Origin: Thermoplasmata archaeon M9B1D
Lineage (GTDB): Archaea; Thermoplasmatota; E2; DHVEG-1
DNA: 6,242 bases
Direction of reading: 5' to 3'
NCBI GenBank assembly: GCA_002900535.1
Contig: MUGC01000070.1
Coordinates: 1-6,242, forward strand
Shown here piece after piece: positions 1-4,199 of this stretch (position 1 is its first letter; each line of letters opens with the position of its first letter). The notes beneath the pieces were generated by a model. It saw only the letters and a list, made by a program, of their open reading frames with translations. It was not told the origin of the DNA and did not search any database. The translations under genes and the position numbers were made by a program.

Positions 1-913
1 ACATATAACTTCTTATTATATTAGGAAACTTAATTGATATATCTTCAATAATTTGTTTTAATTGATCTACATTATTAACAATCATCTCTAATTCCAAATC
101 TGCATATCCAAAAGTTATATCAATATATGATAAATGTGGATTTGTCTCAAGGTACTTAACGATTTGATGTATTTTATTGTAATCTTTAAGATATATATCA
201 ACTTTAAACCATTTGTAACCAATTAGATCCCAATTTATAGTTATATGAAATTTTAATATTACCCCGCGTTCTATTAATCTTTTAATCCTTGTTGTTATTG
301 TAGCCGCAGTAAGATTTAGTTTTTTAGCAATATCTATAGTTGGGATTCTAGAATCTAGTGCAAGTAGTTCTAATATCTGGAAGTCCAAATCATCATAGTC
401 GACTAGTTCACCACCACGTTTAATAGTTAGGTTTGTCCTATCATCTTTTTGATCAAGTAAAAATGATTTTGGATAGATTTTTTCTCCTACAAATGGGGCA
501 ATTTTTTGTTCAGCAAAATAATCCCTATATTTACTTAATGTTTTTTGCCAGAAAGAATGGATTTCATTAACATTTTTTGCTAGCAAAAATACAACAAGTT
601 CAACACCGCCCTCTGGTGAAGCAACTATATGAGCGCAATTAAAATTTACAAAATGATCGATAATTTCCTTCTTAATTTCCGGAGTAATATATTGATAATT
701 AAAATAAAATCTCATACAAGAATAACCCAATTTAAAATAATCAATTAATGTATTAAACCTAACAATTATACCTTTTTCTTGAAGTCTTTTTACTCTATTT
801 GCTACTACATCTTTATGTAAACCGACTTTCTTACCGACTTGTGAAAATGATTGTCTTGAATTTAAATCAAGATGATACAGAATCTTCCTGTTCTTCAAAT
901 CCATTTTTTCCAT
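1..913 (-). CDS. Tandem-domain Lrp/AsnC transcription regulator (3' end cut by window)
   Basis: The reading frame is open from ATG 913 to the window edge, giving 304 residues with no stop, so the C-terminus is missing. Two Lrp/AsnC units lie in one chain. The first has a winged helix-turn-helix at residues 5-50 (starting MDLKNRKILYHLDLNSRQSF, recognition helix region GLHKDVVANRVKRLQEKGII), then a degenerate RAM-like region at about 60-140. A linker at about 145-172 leads to a second HTH at 173-220 (YDDLDFQILELLALDSRIPT, then LTAATITTRIKRLIERGVI) and a RAM-type alpha/beta domain from about 230. The family binds DNA as dimers or higher oligomers and often responds to amino acids. A single chain with two units is therefore a built-in pseudo-dimer. 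ATG 913 is chosen over ATG 904 because it is the first in frame and a TATA-like stretch at about 941-949 (minus strand) fits a near-leaderless transcript. That TATA lies inside operator 922-960, which suggests autoregulation. The effector and the targets are unknown. Confidence 0.88.
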   Translation of the reverse strand, partial: MEKMDLKNRKILYHLDLNSRQSFSQVGKKVGLHKDVVANRVKRLQEKGIIVRFNTLIDYFKLGYSCMRFYFNYQYITPEIKKEIIDHFVNFNCAHIVASPEGGVELVVFLLAKNVNEIHSFWQKTLSKYRDYFAEQKIAPFVGEKIYPKSFLLDQKDDRTNLTIKRGGELVDYDDLDFQILELLALDSRIPTIDIAKKLNLTAATITTRIKRLIERGVILKFHITINWDLIGYKWFKVDIYLKDYNKIHQIVKYLETNPHLSYIDITFGYADLELEMIVNNVDQLKQIIEDISIKFPNIIRSYM

Positions 914-921
914 AAAAATAT

Positions 922-960
922 GCAAAAATGCAATATTTTGTATTTATTTTAATGTTTTGC
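922..960. promoter_or_regulatory. Operator-like element, copy 1 (divergent regulator/peptide promoter)
   Basis: This 39-bp element opens with GCAAAAATGCAAT and closes with TGTTTTGC, so its ends form a GCAAAA/TTTTGC inverted repeat. Elements of exactly the same length recur at 1385-1423 and 1811-1849. It sits 9 bp from the regulator start codon, covers the regulator's own TATA-like stretch, and is centred 51 bp upstream of the TATA box of the rightward tiny ORF. By analogy with archaeal Lrp-family regulators, it is a candidate site for autorepression to the left and activation to the right. Binding is inferred, not shown. Confidence 0.55.
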
Positions 961-986
961 TGAAGATTTTGAAAAAATATTTTATG
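938..986 (+). repeat. 49-bp perfect direct repeat, copy A (partner 1827-1875)
   Basis: Positions 938-986 are identical over 49 bases to 1827-1875 (offset 889). The repeat covers the right half of the operator and the AT-rich spacer up to TTTTATG, just before the TATA box. With looser matching, the similarity runs left to about 893, into the regulator's first codons. This marks a duplication of the whole divergent promoter. Confidence 0.9.
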
Positions 987-987
987 T

Positions 988-996
988 TTATATAAA
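988..996 (+). promoter_or_regulatory. TATA box, module copy 1
   Basis: TTATATAAA lies two bases after the conserved TTTTATG string. The aligned positions in the other copies read GTGTATAAA (1451-1459) and CTAAATAAA (1877-1885). With the usual archaeal spacing of about 25 bp, transcription would start near the conserved GGTGATAA at 1011-1018, giving a leader of about 40 nt before the tiny ORF at 1056. Confidence 0.6.
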
Positions 997-998
997 AC

Positions 999-1050
999 AA
1001 TGTAACAACTGGTGATAAAAGAAATGAATAAAAAAAGAAAGGAGGTGAAA
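999..1050 (+). repeat. 52-bp perfect direct repeat, copy A (partner 1462-1513)
   Basis: Positions 999-1050 are identical over 52 bases to 1462-1513 (offset 463). The block runs from AATGTAACAACT past the TATA box, through the probable transcription start and leader, to the end of the Shine-Dalgarno motif. Identity ends just before each tiny ORF begins, so the leaders are conserved while the encoded peptides are unrelated. Confidence 0.92.
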
Positions 1051-1068
1051 CAAAAATGTGGGAAATAG
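1024..1068 (+). CDS. Possible leader mini-ORF, 14 codons, overlapping tiny ORF 1
   Basis: ATG 1024 opens the frame MNKKRKEVKQKCGK, which stops at TAG 1066-1068 inside tiny ORF 1 in a different frame. An in-frame GTG lies at 1012. The ATG is close to the predicted transcription start and aligns with the start codon of the four-cysteine gene in module copy 3. Its lysine-rich content comes largely from the purine-rich Shine-Dalgarno tract, so it may be only an evolutionary fossil. If translated, its ribosomes would cover the Shine-Dalgarno site of tiny ORF 1. Confidence 0.25.
   Translation: MNKKRKEVKQKCGK
1041..1048 (+). promoter_or_regulatory. Perfect ribosome binding site for tiny ORF 1
   Basis: GGAGGTGA is a full eight-base match to the archaeal 16S rRNA 3' end. 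It is followed by seven bases and then ATG 1056. In a window where the other starts are leaderless or have weaker sites, so strong a site in front of 19 codons is the main evidence that the tiny ORF is translated. Confidence 0.75.
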
Positions 1069-1115
1069 TATTTTTCCTTCCACCTGGCGAAGGCGGGCCT
1101 GGCTGGGTATATTAA
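1056..1115 (+). CDS. Tiny ORF 1: 19-residue aromatic, Gly/Pro-rich peptide
   Basis: The ORF encodes MWEIVFFLPPGEGGPGWVY and ends at TAA 1113-1115. I recognise no family. The peptide has a hydrophobic, aromatic start (WEIVFFL), a PPG followed by a Gly-rich turn, and an aromatic end (WVY). It is too short for a typical membrane span. Support for expression is its own TATA box, a perfect Shine-Dalgarno site at ideal spacing, and a second module (ORF 1520-1582) built the same way. The coding stretch from about 1080 to 1107 is strikingly GC-rich against very AT-rich surroundings, which suggests selection on its amino acids. It could be a functional micropeptide, a signal, or a regulatory peptide that pauses ribosomes at PPG. 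No downstream gene on the same strand lies close enough for classical attenuation. The function is unknown. Confidence 0.6.
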   Translation: MWEIVFFLPPGEGGPGWVY

Positions 1116-1155
1116 TACTAATTATATCTTAATATACTTAGATCATGCCATTCTC

Positions 1156-1162
1156 TTTTTTT
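1156..1162 (+). terminator. T-run terminator after tiny ORF 1
   Basis: A run of seven T, in a CTCTTTTTTTCC context, starts 41 bp after the stop of tiny ORF 1. Archaeal RNA polymerase commonly terminates at such U-tracts. It would give a transcript of only about 150 nt, consistent with a monocistronic small-peptide mRNA. Confidence 0.45.
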
Positions 1163-1163
1163 C

Positions 1164-1195
1164 CTTTGCCATTTCTAACAACGTGAATGGTAAAG
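1164..1195 (+). other. RNA hairpin candidate after tiny ORF 1
   Basis: CTTTGCCATTT (1164-1174) pairs with GAATGGTAAAG (1185-1195) over 11 positions, with two G-U pairs and a 10-base loop. The T-run lies before rather than after it, so it is not a bacterial-type terminator. It may stabilise the 3' end of a read-through transcript, or be chance in AT-rich DNA. Confidence 0.35.
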
Positions 1196-1384
1196 ATTAT
1201 TTTCTTAAAACAACTAATATTTTATAAAATTATATCTTAAAGAAATATAAACATAACAATAGAAAAATTTCTCTAGAAAATAATGGAGAGGGATAACAGA
1301 AATTTAAATAATTATGTTATTTTCTTAAATTATCCTAAAAATCTCATCAAGTAATTCTCATAAACACATATTTCATATTTATCT

Positions 1385-1423
1385 GCAAAAATACAATTTA
1401 TATAACATACTTTAACATTTTGC
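1385..1423. promoter_or_regulatory. Operator-like element, copy 2
   Basis: This 39-bp element starts GCAAAAATACAATT and ends ACATTTTGC. It is the most diverged copy in its middle but keeps the two ends, the exact length, and the 51-bp centre-to-centre distance to its TATA box. Conservation of the ends against a drifting interior points to protein contacts in the GCAAAA/TTTTGC arms. Confidence 0.5.
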
Positions 1424-1450
1424 CGAGTTTTTAAAAAAAACGTTTTATGA

Positions 1451-1459
1451 GTGTATAAA
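1451..1459 (+). promoter_or_regulatory. TATA box, module copy 2
   Basis: GTGTATAAA aligns with the TATA boxes of copies 1 and 3, two bases after the shared TTTTATG. It should drive a short transcript that starts near GGTGATAA (1474-1481) and carries tiny ORF 2. Confidence 0.6.
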
Positions 1460-1461
1460 TG

Positions 1462-1513
1462 AATGTAACAACTGGTGATAAAAGAAATGAATAAAAAAAG
1501 AAAGGAGGTGAAA
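1462..1513 (+). repeat. 52-bp perfect direct repeat, copy B (partner 999-1050)
   Basis: This is the second copy of the leader block, identical over 52 bases and ending three bases after the GGAGGTG core. Upstream of it the match to copy 1 is only partial, whereas copies 1 and 3 match best upstream, so the three modules are mosaics of each other. Confidence 0.92.
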
Positions 1514-1516
1514 TAA
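1487..1516 (+). CDS. Possible leader mini-ORF, 9 codons, before tiny ORF 2
   Basis: ATG 1487 opens MNKKRKEVK and stops at TAA 1514-1516, three bases before the ATG of tiny ORF 2. The first nine codons match those of the mini-ORF at 1024 because they lie in the shared 52-bp repeat. The nearby stop could allow translational coupling into tiny ORF 2. It may equally be untranslated purine-rich leader. Confidence 0.22.
   Translation: MNKKRKEVK
1504..1511 (+). promoter_or_regulatory. Perfect ribosome binding site for tiny ORF 2
   Basis: GGAGGTGA is followed by eight bases and then ATG 1520. It is the same motif, at nearly the same spacing, as for tiny ORF 1. Confidence 0.75.
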
Positions 1517-1519
1517 AAA

Positions 1520-1582
1520 ATGTTTTACCCTGTTTATCCCCCAATACCACCAATACCGCCTATACTGCCATTTTTTTTCTAG
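1520..1582 (+). CDS. Tiny ORF 2: 20-residue proline-repeat peptide
   Basis: The ORF encodes MFYPVYPPIPPIPPILPFFF and ends at TAG 1580-1582. The core is three PPI units, flanked by aromatic ends (FYPVY and PFFF); 8 of the 20 residues are proline. A polyproline-II rod with sticky aromatic ends is the obvious shape. I recognise no family, and there is no sequence similarity to tiny ORF 1 beyond proline and aromatic content. Evidence for expression is the conserved promoter, the perfect ribosome site and a terminator-like hairpin 20 bp after the stop. Consecutive PP pairs slow ribosomes and normally call on aIF5A, so a pausing role is possible. A secreted or surface role is less likely because there is no signal peptide. 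The function is unknown. Confidence 0.6.
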   Translation: MFYPVYPPIPPIPPILPFFF

Positions 1583-1601
1583 AAATTCTAATTCTTTAAT
1601 T

Positions 1602-1625
1602 GCTCCAATAAGGAGCGTTTTTTTT
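1602..1625 (+). terminator. Hairpin plus T-run terminator after tiny ORF 2
   Basis: GCTCC (1602-1606) and GGAGC (1612-1616) form a five-pair GC-rich stem around the loop AATAA, extended by a T-G wobble. Eight T follow at 1618-1625. The layout resembles an intrinsic terminator, and the T-run alone suffices in archaea. It bounds a transcript of about 140 nt with tiny ORF 2 as its only cargo. Confidence 0.65.
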
Positions 1626-1664
1626 CCTTTTTTGATAGTATAGCCAGTTATAATTAAATATGAT

Positions 1665-1802
1665 AAGTCGATAGTATAATTTCTTACTTAAACCACCTAT
1701 AATTATCTTAAATTAACATCTCTCAAAATCTTATCATATTTTTGAGTTCAAGTAAAAATGAAAAAAAAAGATCTTTAGATTCTTCAAATCCAATTTTTCT
1801 AT
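1665..1802 (-). pseudogene. Decayed remnant of an Lrp/AsnC regulator N-terminus
   Basis: Reading leftwards from 1802 gives I-E-K-L-D-L-K-N-L-K-I, then an F-rich stretch with HFYLNSKI and stops. This matches the intact regulator's opening MEKMDLKNRKILYHLDLNSR nearly codon for codon. The ATG has become ATA, and an insertion and stops interrupt the frame. Further on, 1694-1665 reads GLSKKLYYRL, which resembles the recognition-helix motif of the family (GLHKDVVANRV in the intact gene). Its start position lies exactly 9 bp from operator copy 3, as for the intact gene and operator copy 1. The first part is well supported by DNA similarity; the GLSK part is weaker and needs indels. It is dead as a gene. 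Confidence 0.55.
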
Positions 1803-1810
1803 AAAATAAT

Positions 1811-1849
1811 GCAAAAATACAATTTATTGTATTTATTTTAATGTTTTGC
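1811..1849. promoter_or_regulatory. Operator-like element, copy 3, with perfect 9-2-9 palindrome
   Basis: This 39-bp element has the same GCAAAA and TTTTGC ends as copies 1 and 2. Inside it, AAATACAAT (1815-1823) and ATTGTATTT (1826-1834) form a perfect inverted repeat around two bases, the classic look of a dimeric HTH operator. Copies 1 and 2 keep the left arm well and the right arm less well. It lies 51 bp (centre to centre) upstream of the TATA box of the four-cysteine gene. Confidence 0.6.
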
Positions 1850-1875
1850 TGAAGATTTTGAAAAAATATTTTATG
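1827..1875 (+). repeat. 49-bp perfect direct repeat, copy B (partner 938-986)
   Basis: This is the second copy of the block found upstream of tiny ORF 1, identical over 49 bases. Immediately downstream, the TATA region and leader have diverged from copies 1 and 2. Confidence 0.9.
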
Positions 1876-1876
1876 A

Positions 1877-1885
1877 CTAAATAAA
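1877..1885 (+). promoter_or_regulatory. TATA box, module copy 3
   Basis: CTAAATAAA aligns with the TATA boxes of copies 1 and 2. The expected transcription start is near 1906, only a few bases before ATG 1913, so this mRNA is probably leaderless or nearly so. No Shine-Dalgarno motif precedes the ATG. Confidence 0.55.
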
Positions 1886-1912
1886 ACGATCTATAATTTG
1901 GTGATAAGAAAA

Positions 1913-2131
1913 ATGCATGAATGTGTGGAATGTGGAAAGAAGCTAGGGATTATAGAAGGTTACCGCCACCCTGTAATGGGTAAAGAGTATCTATTATGCA
2001 GAAATTGTTTTGATACTGTTTCTGCAAGTGTTGAAAAATACCAGGAATTTATTTCGCCTTACAATGATTTTTTCAAAAACGGAACATCATTAATTGAGGA
2101 AATTCAAAGGATTGAAGGAAATATCATATAA
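1913..2131 (+). CDS. Small four-cysteine zinc-binding-like protein (72 aa), possibly truncated
   Basis: ATG 1913 is chosen over the in-frame TTG 1898 and GTG 1901 because it is close to the predicted transcription start and begins directly at the conserved-looking MHECVECGKKLG. Two CxxC knuckles, C4-V-E-C7 and C29-R-N-C32, are separated by 21 residues and fit a single structural zinc site of the ribbon or treble-clef kind. The remainder (about 33-72) is polar and probably helical, ending LIEEIQRIEGNII. I recall similar small CxxC proteins in archaea but cannot name a characterised family, and no enzymatic residues are evident. A role in nucleic-acid or protein contacts is typical for such folds but is inference. 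The gene stands alone behind module copy 3, so control by an Lrp/AsnC protein at 1811-1849 is likely. The reading frame resumes after the TAA for 29 more codons (see 2132-2221). Confidence 0.8.
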   Translation: MHECVECGKKLGIIEGYRHPVMGKEYLLCRNCFDTVSASVEKYQEFISPYNDFFKNGTSLIEEIQRIEGNII

Positions 2132-2221
2132 AACATTGAAAAAATACAAAGCAGAGTAAAAGATTTATGGTCCAAAAAGATTTGTCAAAATAATAATAAA
2201 ATTTTATCTGACATTAAATAA
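2132..2221 (+). other. In-frame coding-like extension after the stop of the four-cysteine gene
   Basis: After TAA 2129-2131 the same frame runs 29 codons to TAA 2219-2221. It begins NIEKIQSRVKDLWSKK, a charged amphipathic sequence that continues the helical character of the 72-residue protein. The T-run terminator starts only 22 bp after this second stop. The simplest reading is that the gene once encoded 102 residues and was shortened by a nonsense change. Chance is also possible, because lysine and asparagine codons are common in AT-rich DNA. Confidence 0.35.
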
Positions 2222-2242
2222 GTTTAATGATTTTATTGTAGA

Positions 2243-2259
2243 TTTTTTTAGAAAAAAAA
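2243..2259. terminator. Bidirectional T-run terminator between convergent genes
   Basis: Seven T at 2243-2249 serve the rightward four-cysteine gene. Eight A at 2252-2259, which read as eight T on the minus strand, serve the leftward peptidase and begin 11 bp beyond its stop. The two runs are also complementary and could form an A/U hairpin in either transcript. Confidence 0.65.
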
Positions 2260-2270
2260 GAGTTTATGTC

Positions 2271-3980
2271 TTATTGTATTTTGTTTAGTATTTTTACCAA
2301 GAAAGGAAAGTGTTGAAAGATATTTCTAAAAAACAACTGGCTATTAATTGCTTTATTTTTTGGCATTGTAACAATAAGTGGATCTGACCATTCGCTTTGC
2401 GCACCATGTTCATCTTTAGCTTTTACTTTTAATTGGTATTGACCTTGTTTTTCCCATGTATGATTAACCTTATATAATTCACCTGATTTGAAAGGACCTA
2501 CCCAATCAATTAATGAGTTGTCACCCCAGTCAAATAGATAGTATAAACTGTCATTATCTGGATCATTTGTGACTGCTGAGAATTCATATGAAATTTTTAT
2601 TTTACCTTGAGATGGACCAGTTGGATGGTTAGGTTTATCAGGTGGTAGGGAGCCTCCAGCTATTTTTAATGAAGGGTCACCTATTAGATGATTTTGTAGA
2701 ATTGTTAATAAATCGACAATATCATTTTCAACTGGTTGATATTCAATGAGACTTTCTCCCCATAGATCTCCTAGATTTGAAATTCCATTTTGATAAAGCA
2801 TGCTCATTTTTAGGCAAATTTTTTCTATTCCTTTTTCGACAATTCTTGTACCAGCGTATGCTAAATCAACATCAGATCCACCTATAAATGCTATTGAACC
2901 ACCATTAGGGTTTGAAACAAAACTCCATCCAAAGCAGTCATCATATTTATCATATTGTAAATGATGGCAAGCATCAGATATAACTATTGGTAGAGATCTA
3001 TTGTTTGTTAATTGATTTATATGATATGTTGTATAGTAACCTGGTGGAACCATTATATGACTATTATGTAAATAAGTTGCCCAAAGTTCATGAGATCCAT
3101 GGCCGTTAAAGAAAACAAAACCTGCACCTTCGTTAATCGCTTCATTTATATTATCAGCATTGGATAATCTTCCATTTGTTGCCCATAGACAATTAGGAAT
3201 GAATCCATCCATATGATCAATTATTATTTCTTGGAGATATTCAGATTCATCAACTTCTTCTTTATCAAAAGGTATGCCATCACCAGCTATTAATATCATG
3301 TTTGTAAACCATTCCTGTTCCCAAGAATTTATTGTTTCATACATAATTATTTTATTTACACAGTTTTGAACTTGCACCTCATCAACACACGCAAGTCGAC
3401 CAACATAGACATCTGGTACTAAATCAATTTGATCTGTGTTTCCGTTCCATTTATATTCTGCGAAAATATTGTTTTCATTGCTGTCCCAGCTGCTAAAGGA
3501 ACCTGTTTGGTCATAAATATCTGCATAATAAAAATCAGAAGTAAAAACCCATTCATTAGGTGTAGGATAATCAAATGGTTCGTCAAAATATATATGTGTA
3601 TATCGACCAGGGATATCTAGCGCCCCGCCAATGATTAGCACATAATTAATGTCATACTTTTCTTTTGCTTCTTTTATAAAATATTTTATTTTTTCTACTA
3701 TATCACGGCCTTCATACTGGTCATAAATCTCATCGGTTGTCTTTAAAAAAGTGCTGAGACCCAATGAATTTTTATGATTGATCAATGGTTGGATAGAATC
3801 TGTGTATGATGAAATTGAAATGATTACCATATCATAATCATCGATATTAGAAGGCGTTAAAGAATTATTTGAACGGGCATCATTGTCTAATGCTGTGACT
3901 TCAATTGTTTGTGATATAACAAATACGAATAAACTAATAATAACTATAATTTTTTTTATTTTCATATTGGTATTCCCCAT
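2271..3980 (-). CDS. Secreted C25 (gingipain-like) cysteine peptidase with PKD-like domain
   Basis: A 569-residue exported protease. Residues 6-30 (KIKKIIVIISLFVFVISQ core) form a signal peptide. The gingipain N-terminal region follows at about 45-240 (DDYDMVIISISSYTDSIQPL, NYVLIIGGALDIPGR, VPDVYVGRLACVDE). The catalytic domain carries the C25 His in FFNGHGSHELW (H294) and the nucleophile Cys in PIVISDACHH (C338), then GGSIAFIGGSD. A PKD-like beta-sandwich at about 448-540 contains DWGDNS and ends SDPLIVTMP. The last 25 residues are hydrophobic-aromatic (QLFFRNIFQHFPFLVKILNK) and resemble a tail I recall on other exported archaeal proteins, perhaps a sorting or anchoring helix. There is no gingipain adhesin region. 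ATG 3980 suits a leaderless transcript; ATG 3965 would give a cleaner signal peptide. Role: extracellular protein breakdown. Specificity is unknown, since the Arg/Lys preference of true gingipains cannot be assumed. Confidence 0.85.
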   Translation of the reverse strand: MGNTNMKIKKIIVIISLFVFVISQTIEVTALDNDARSNNSLTPSNIDDYDMVIISISSYTDSIQPLINHKNSLGLSTFLKTTDEIYDQYEGRDIVEKIKYFIKEAKEKYDINYVLIIGGALDIPGRYTHIYFDEPFDYPTPNEWVFTSDFYYADIYDQTGSFSSWDSNENNIFAEYKWNGNTDQIDLVPDVYVGRLACVDEVQVQNCVNKIIMYETINSWEQEWFTNMILIAGDGIPFDKEEVDESEYLQEIIIDHMDGFIPNCLWATNGRLSNADNINEAINEGAGFVFFNGHGSHELWATYLHNSHIMVPPGYYTTYHINQLTNNRSLPIVISDACHHLQYDKYDDCFGWSFVSNPNGGSIAFIGGSDVDLAYAGTRIVEKGIEKICLKMSMLYQNGISNLGDLWGESLIEYQPVENDIVDLLTILQNHLIGDPSLKIAGGSLPPDKPNHPTGPSQGKIKISYEFSAVTNDPDNDSLYYLFDWGDNSLIDWVGPFKSGELYKVNHTWEKQGQYQLKVKAKDEHGAQSEWSDPLIVTMPKNKAINSQLFFRNIFQHFPFLVKILNKIQ

Positions 3981-4001
3981 ATTATGGGTTTTTTATCTAT
4001 C

Positions 4002-4025
4002 TATAGATATATCATGTTTATATTT
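4002..4025 (-). promoter_or_regulatory. Promoter of the peptidase gene
   Basis: Two TATA-like elements are visible on the minus strand. GATATATCTATA (4013-4002) is centred about 27 bp before ATG 3980 and would give a leaderless mRNA. AAATATAAAC (4025-4016) would give a leader of about 15 nt. There is no Shine-Dalgarno match before ATG 3980, which favours the first. Its presence argues that the peptidase is transcribed independently of the genes to its right. Confidence 0.5.
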
Positions 4026-4104
4026 CTTTTTTTTGCAGATATTAATATATACATCAAAATTTAAAAAATTATGGATGAAAACAACAAAATGTTAAAAAAT
4101 CTGT

Positions 4105-4120
4105 AAAAAGAAAAAAAGAA
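4105..4120 (-). terminator. T-rich terminator downstream of the DUF996-like gene
   Basis: On the minus strand this reads as two T-runs (seven and five) split by one C, about 80 bp past the stop of the membrane-protein gene and before the peptidase promoter. No stable stem precedes it. It is a plausible archaeal U-tract terminator. Confidence 0.4.
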
Positions 4121-4199
4121 GGCCCTTGGTTATGTGGAATATCTGCCTACTTTTTAAATTAGGATCACTGCGAAGAGTCCATTGTTTTGGTTTTTGTAT

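Larger units (their letters stand above)
1116..1384. other. Non-coding AT-rich spacer between module copies 1 and 2
   Basis: I see no convincing gene on either strand. The minus strand upstream of module copy 2 has an ATG at 1376, exactly 9 bp from operator copy 2, as for the regulator in copy 1. However, it opens only nine codons (MKYVFMRIT) and the following frames show no Lrp/AsnC similarity. The spacer holds a T-run and a hairpin just after tiny ORF 1 and a 13-bp direct repeat (1197-1209 and 1317-1329). Confidence 0.6.

Noticed and set aside
1197..1329. 13-bp direct repeat TTATTTTCTTAAA (1197-1209, 1317-1329)
   Set aside because: It is low-complexity AT-rich sequence with no inverted ends or element between the copies, so it is probably chance.
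1200..1376. Possible second regulator remnant on the minus strand, left of operator copy 2
   Set aside because: The ATG at 1376 is at the right 9-bp distance, but no frame shows Lrp/AsnC similarity.
922..1849. CRISPR-like array from three similar repeats
   Set aside because: The repeats are spaced 463 and 426 bp apart, differ in sequence, and align with promoter parts, not with a repeat-spacer array.
3429..3620. Plus-strand ORF of 63 codons
   Set aside because: It lies wholly antisense inside the peptidase gene, has no ribosome site, and encodes no recognisable domain.
3883..4095. Plus-strand ORF of 70 codons with a hydrophobic N-terminal half
   Set aside because: It overlaps the antisense of the peptidase signal peptide, which makes a hydrophobic mirror image, and then runs through the peptidase promoter.
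4028..4098. TCTGCAAAA and TAACATTTTG strings upstream of the peptidase, similar to the operator ends
   Set aside because: Their order and spacing do not match the 39-bp element, and such strings are common in this base composition.
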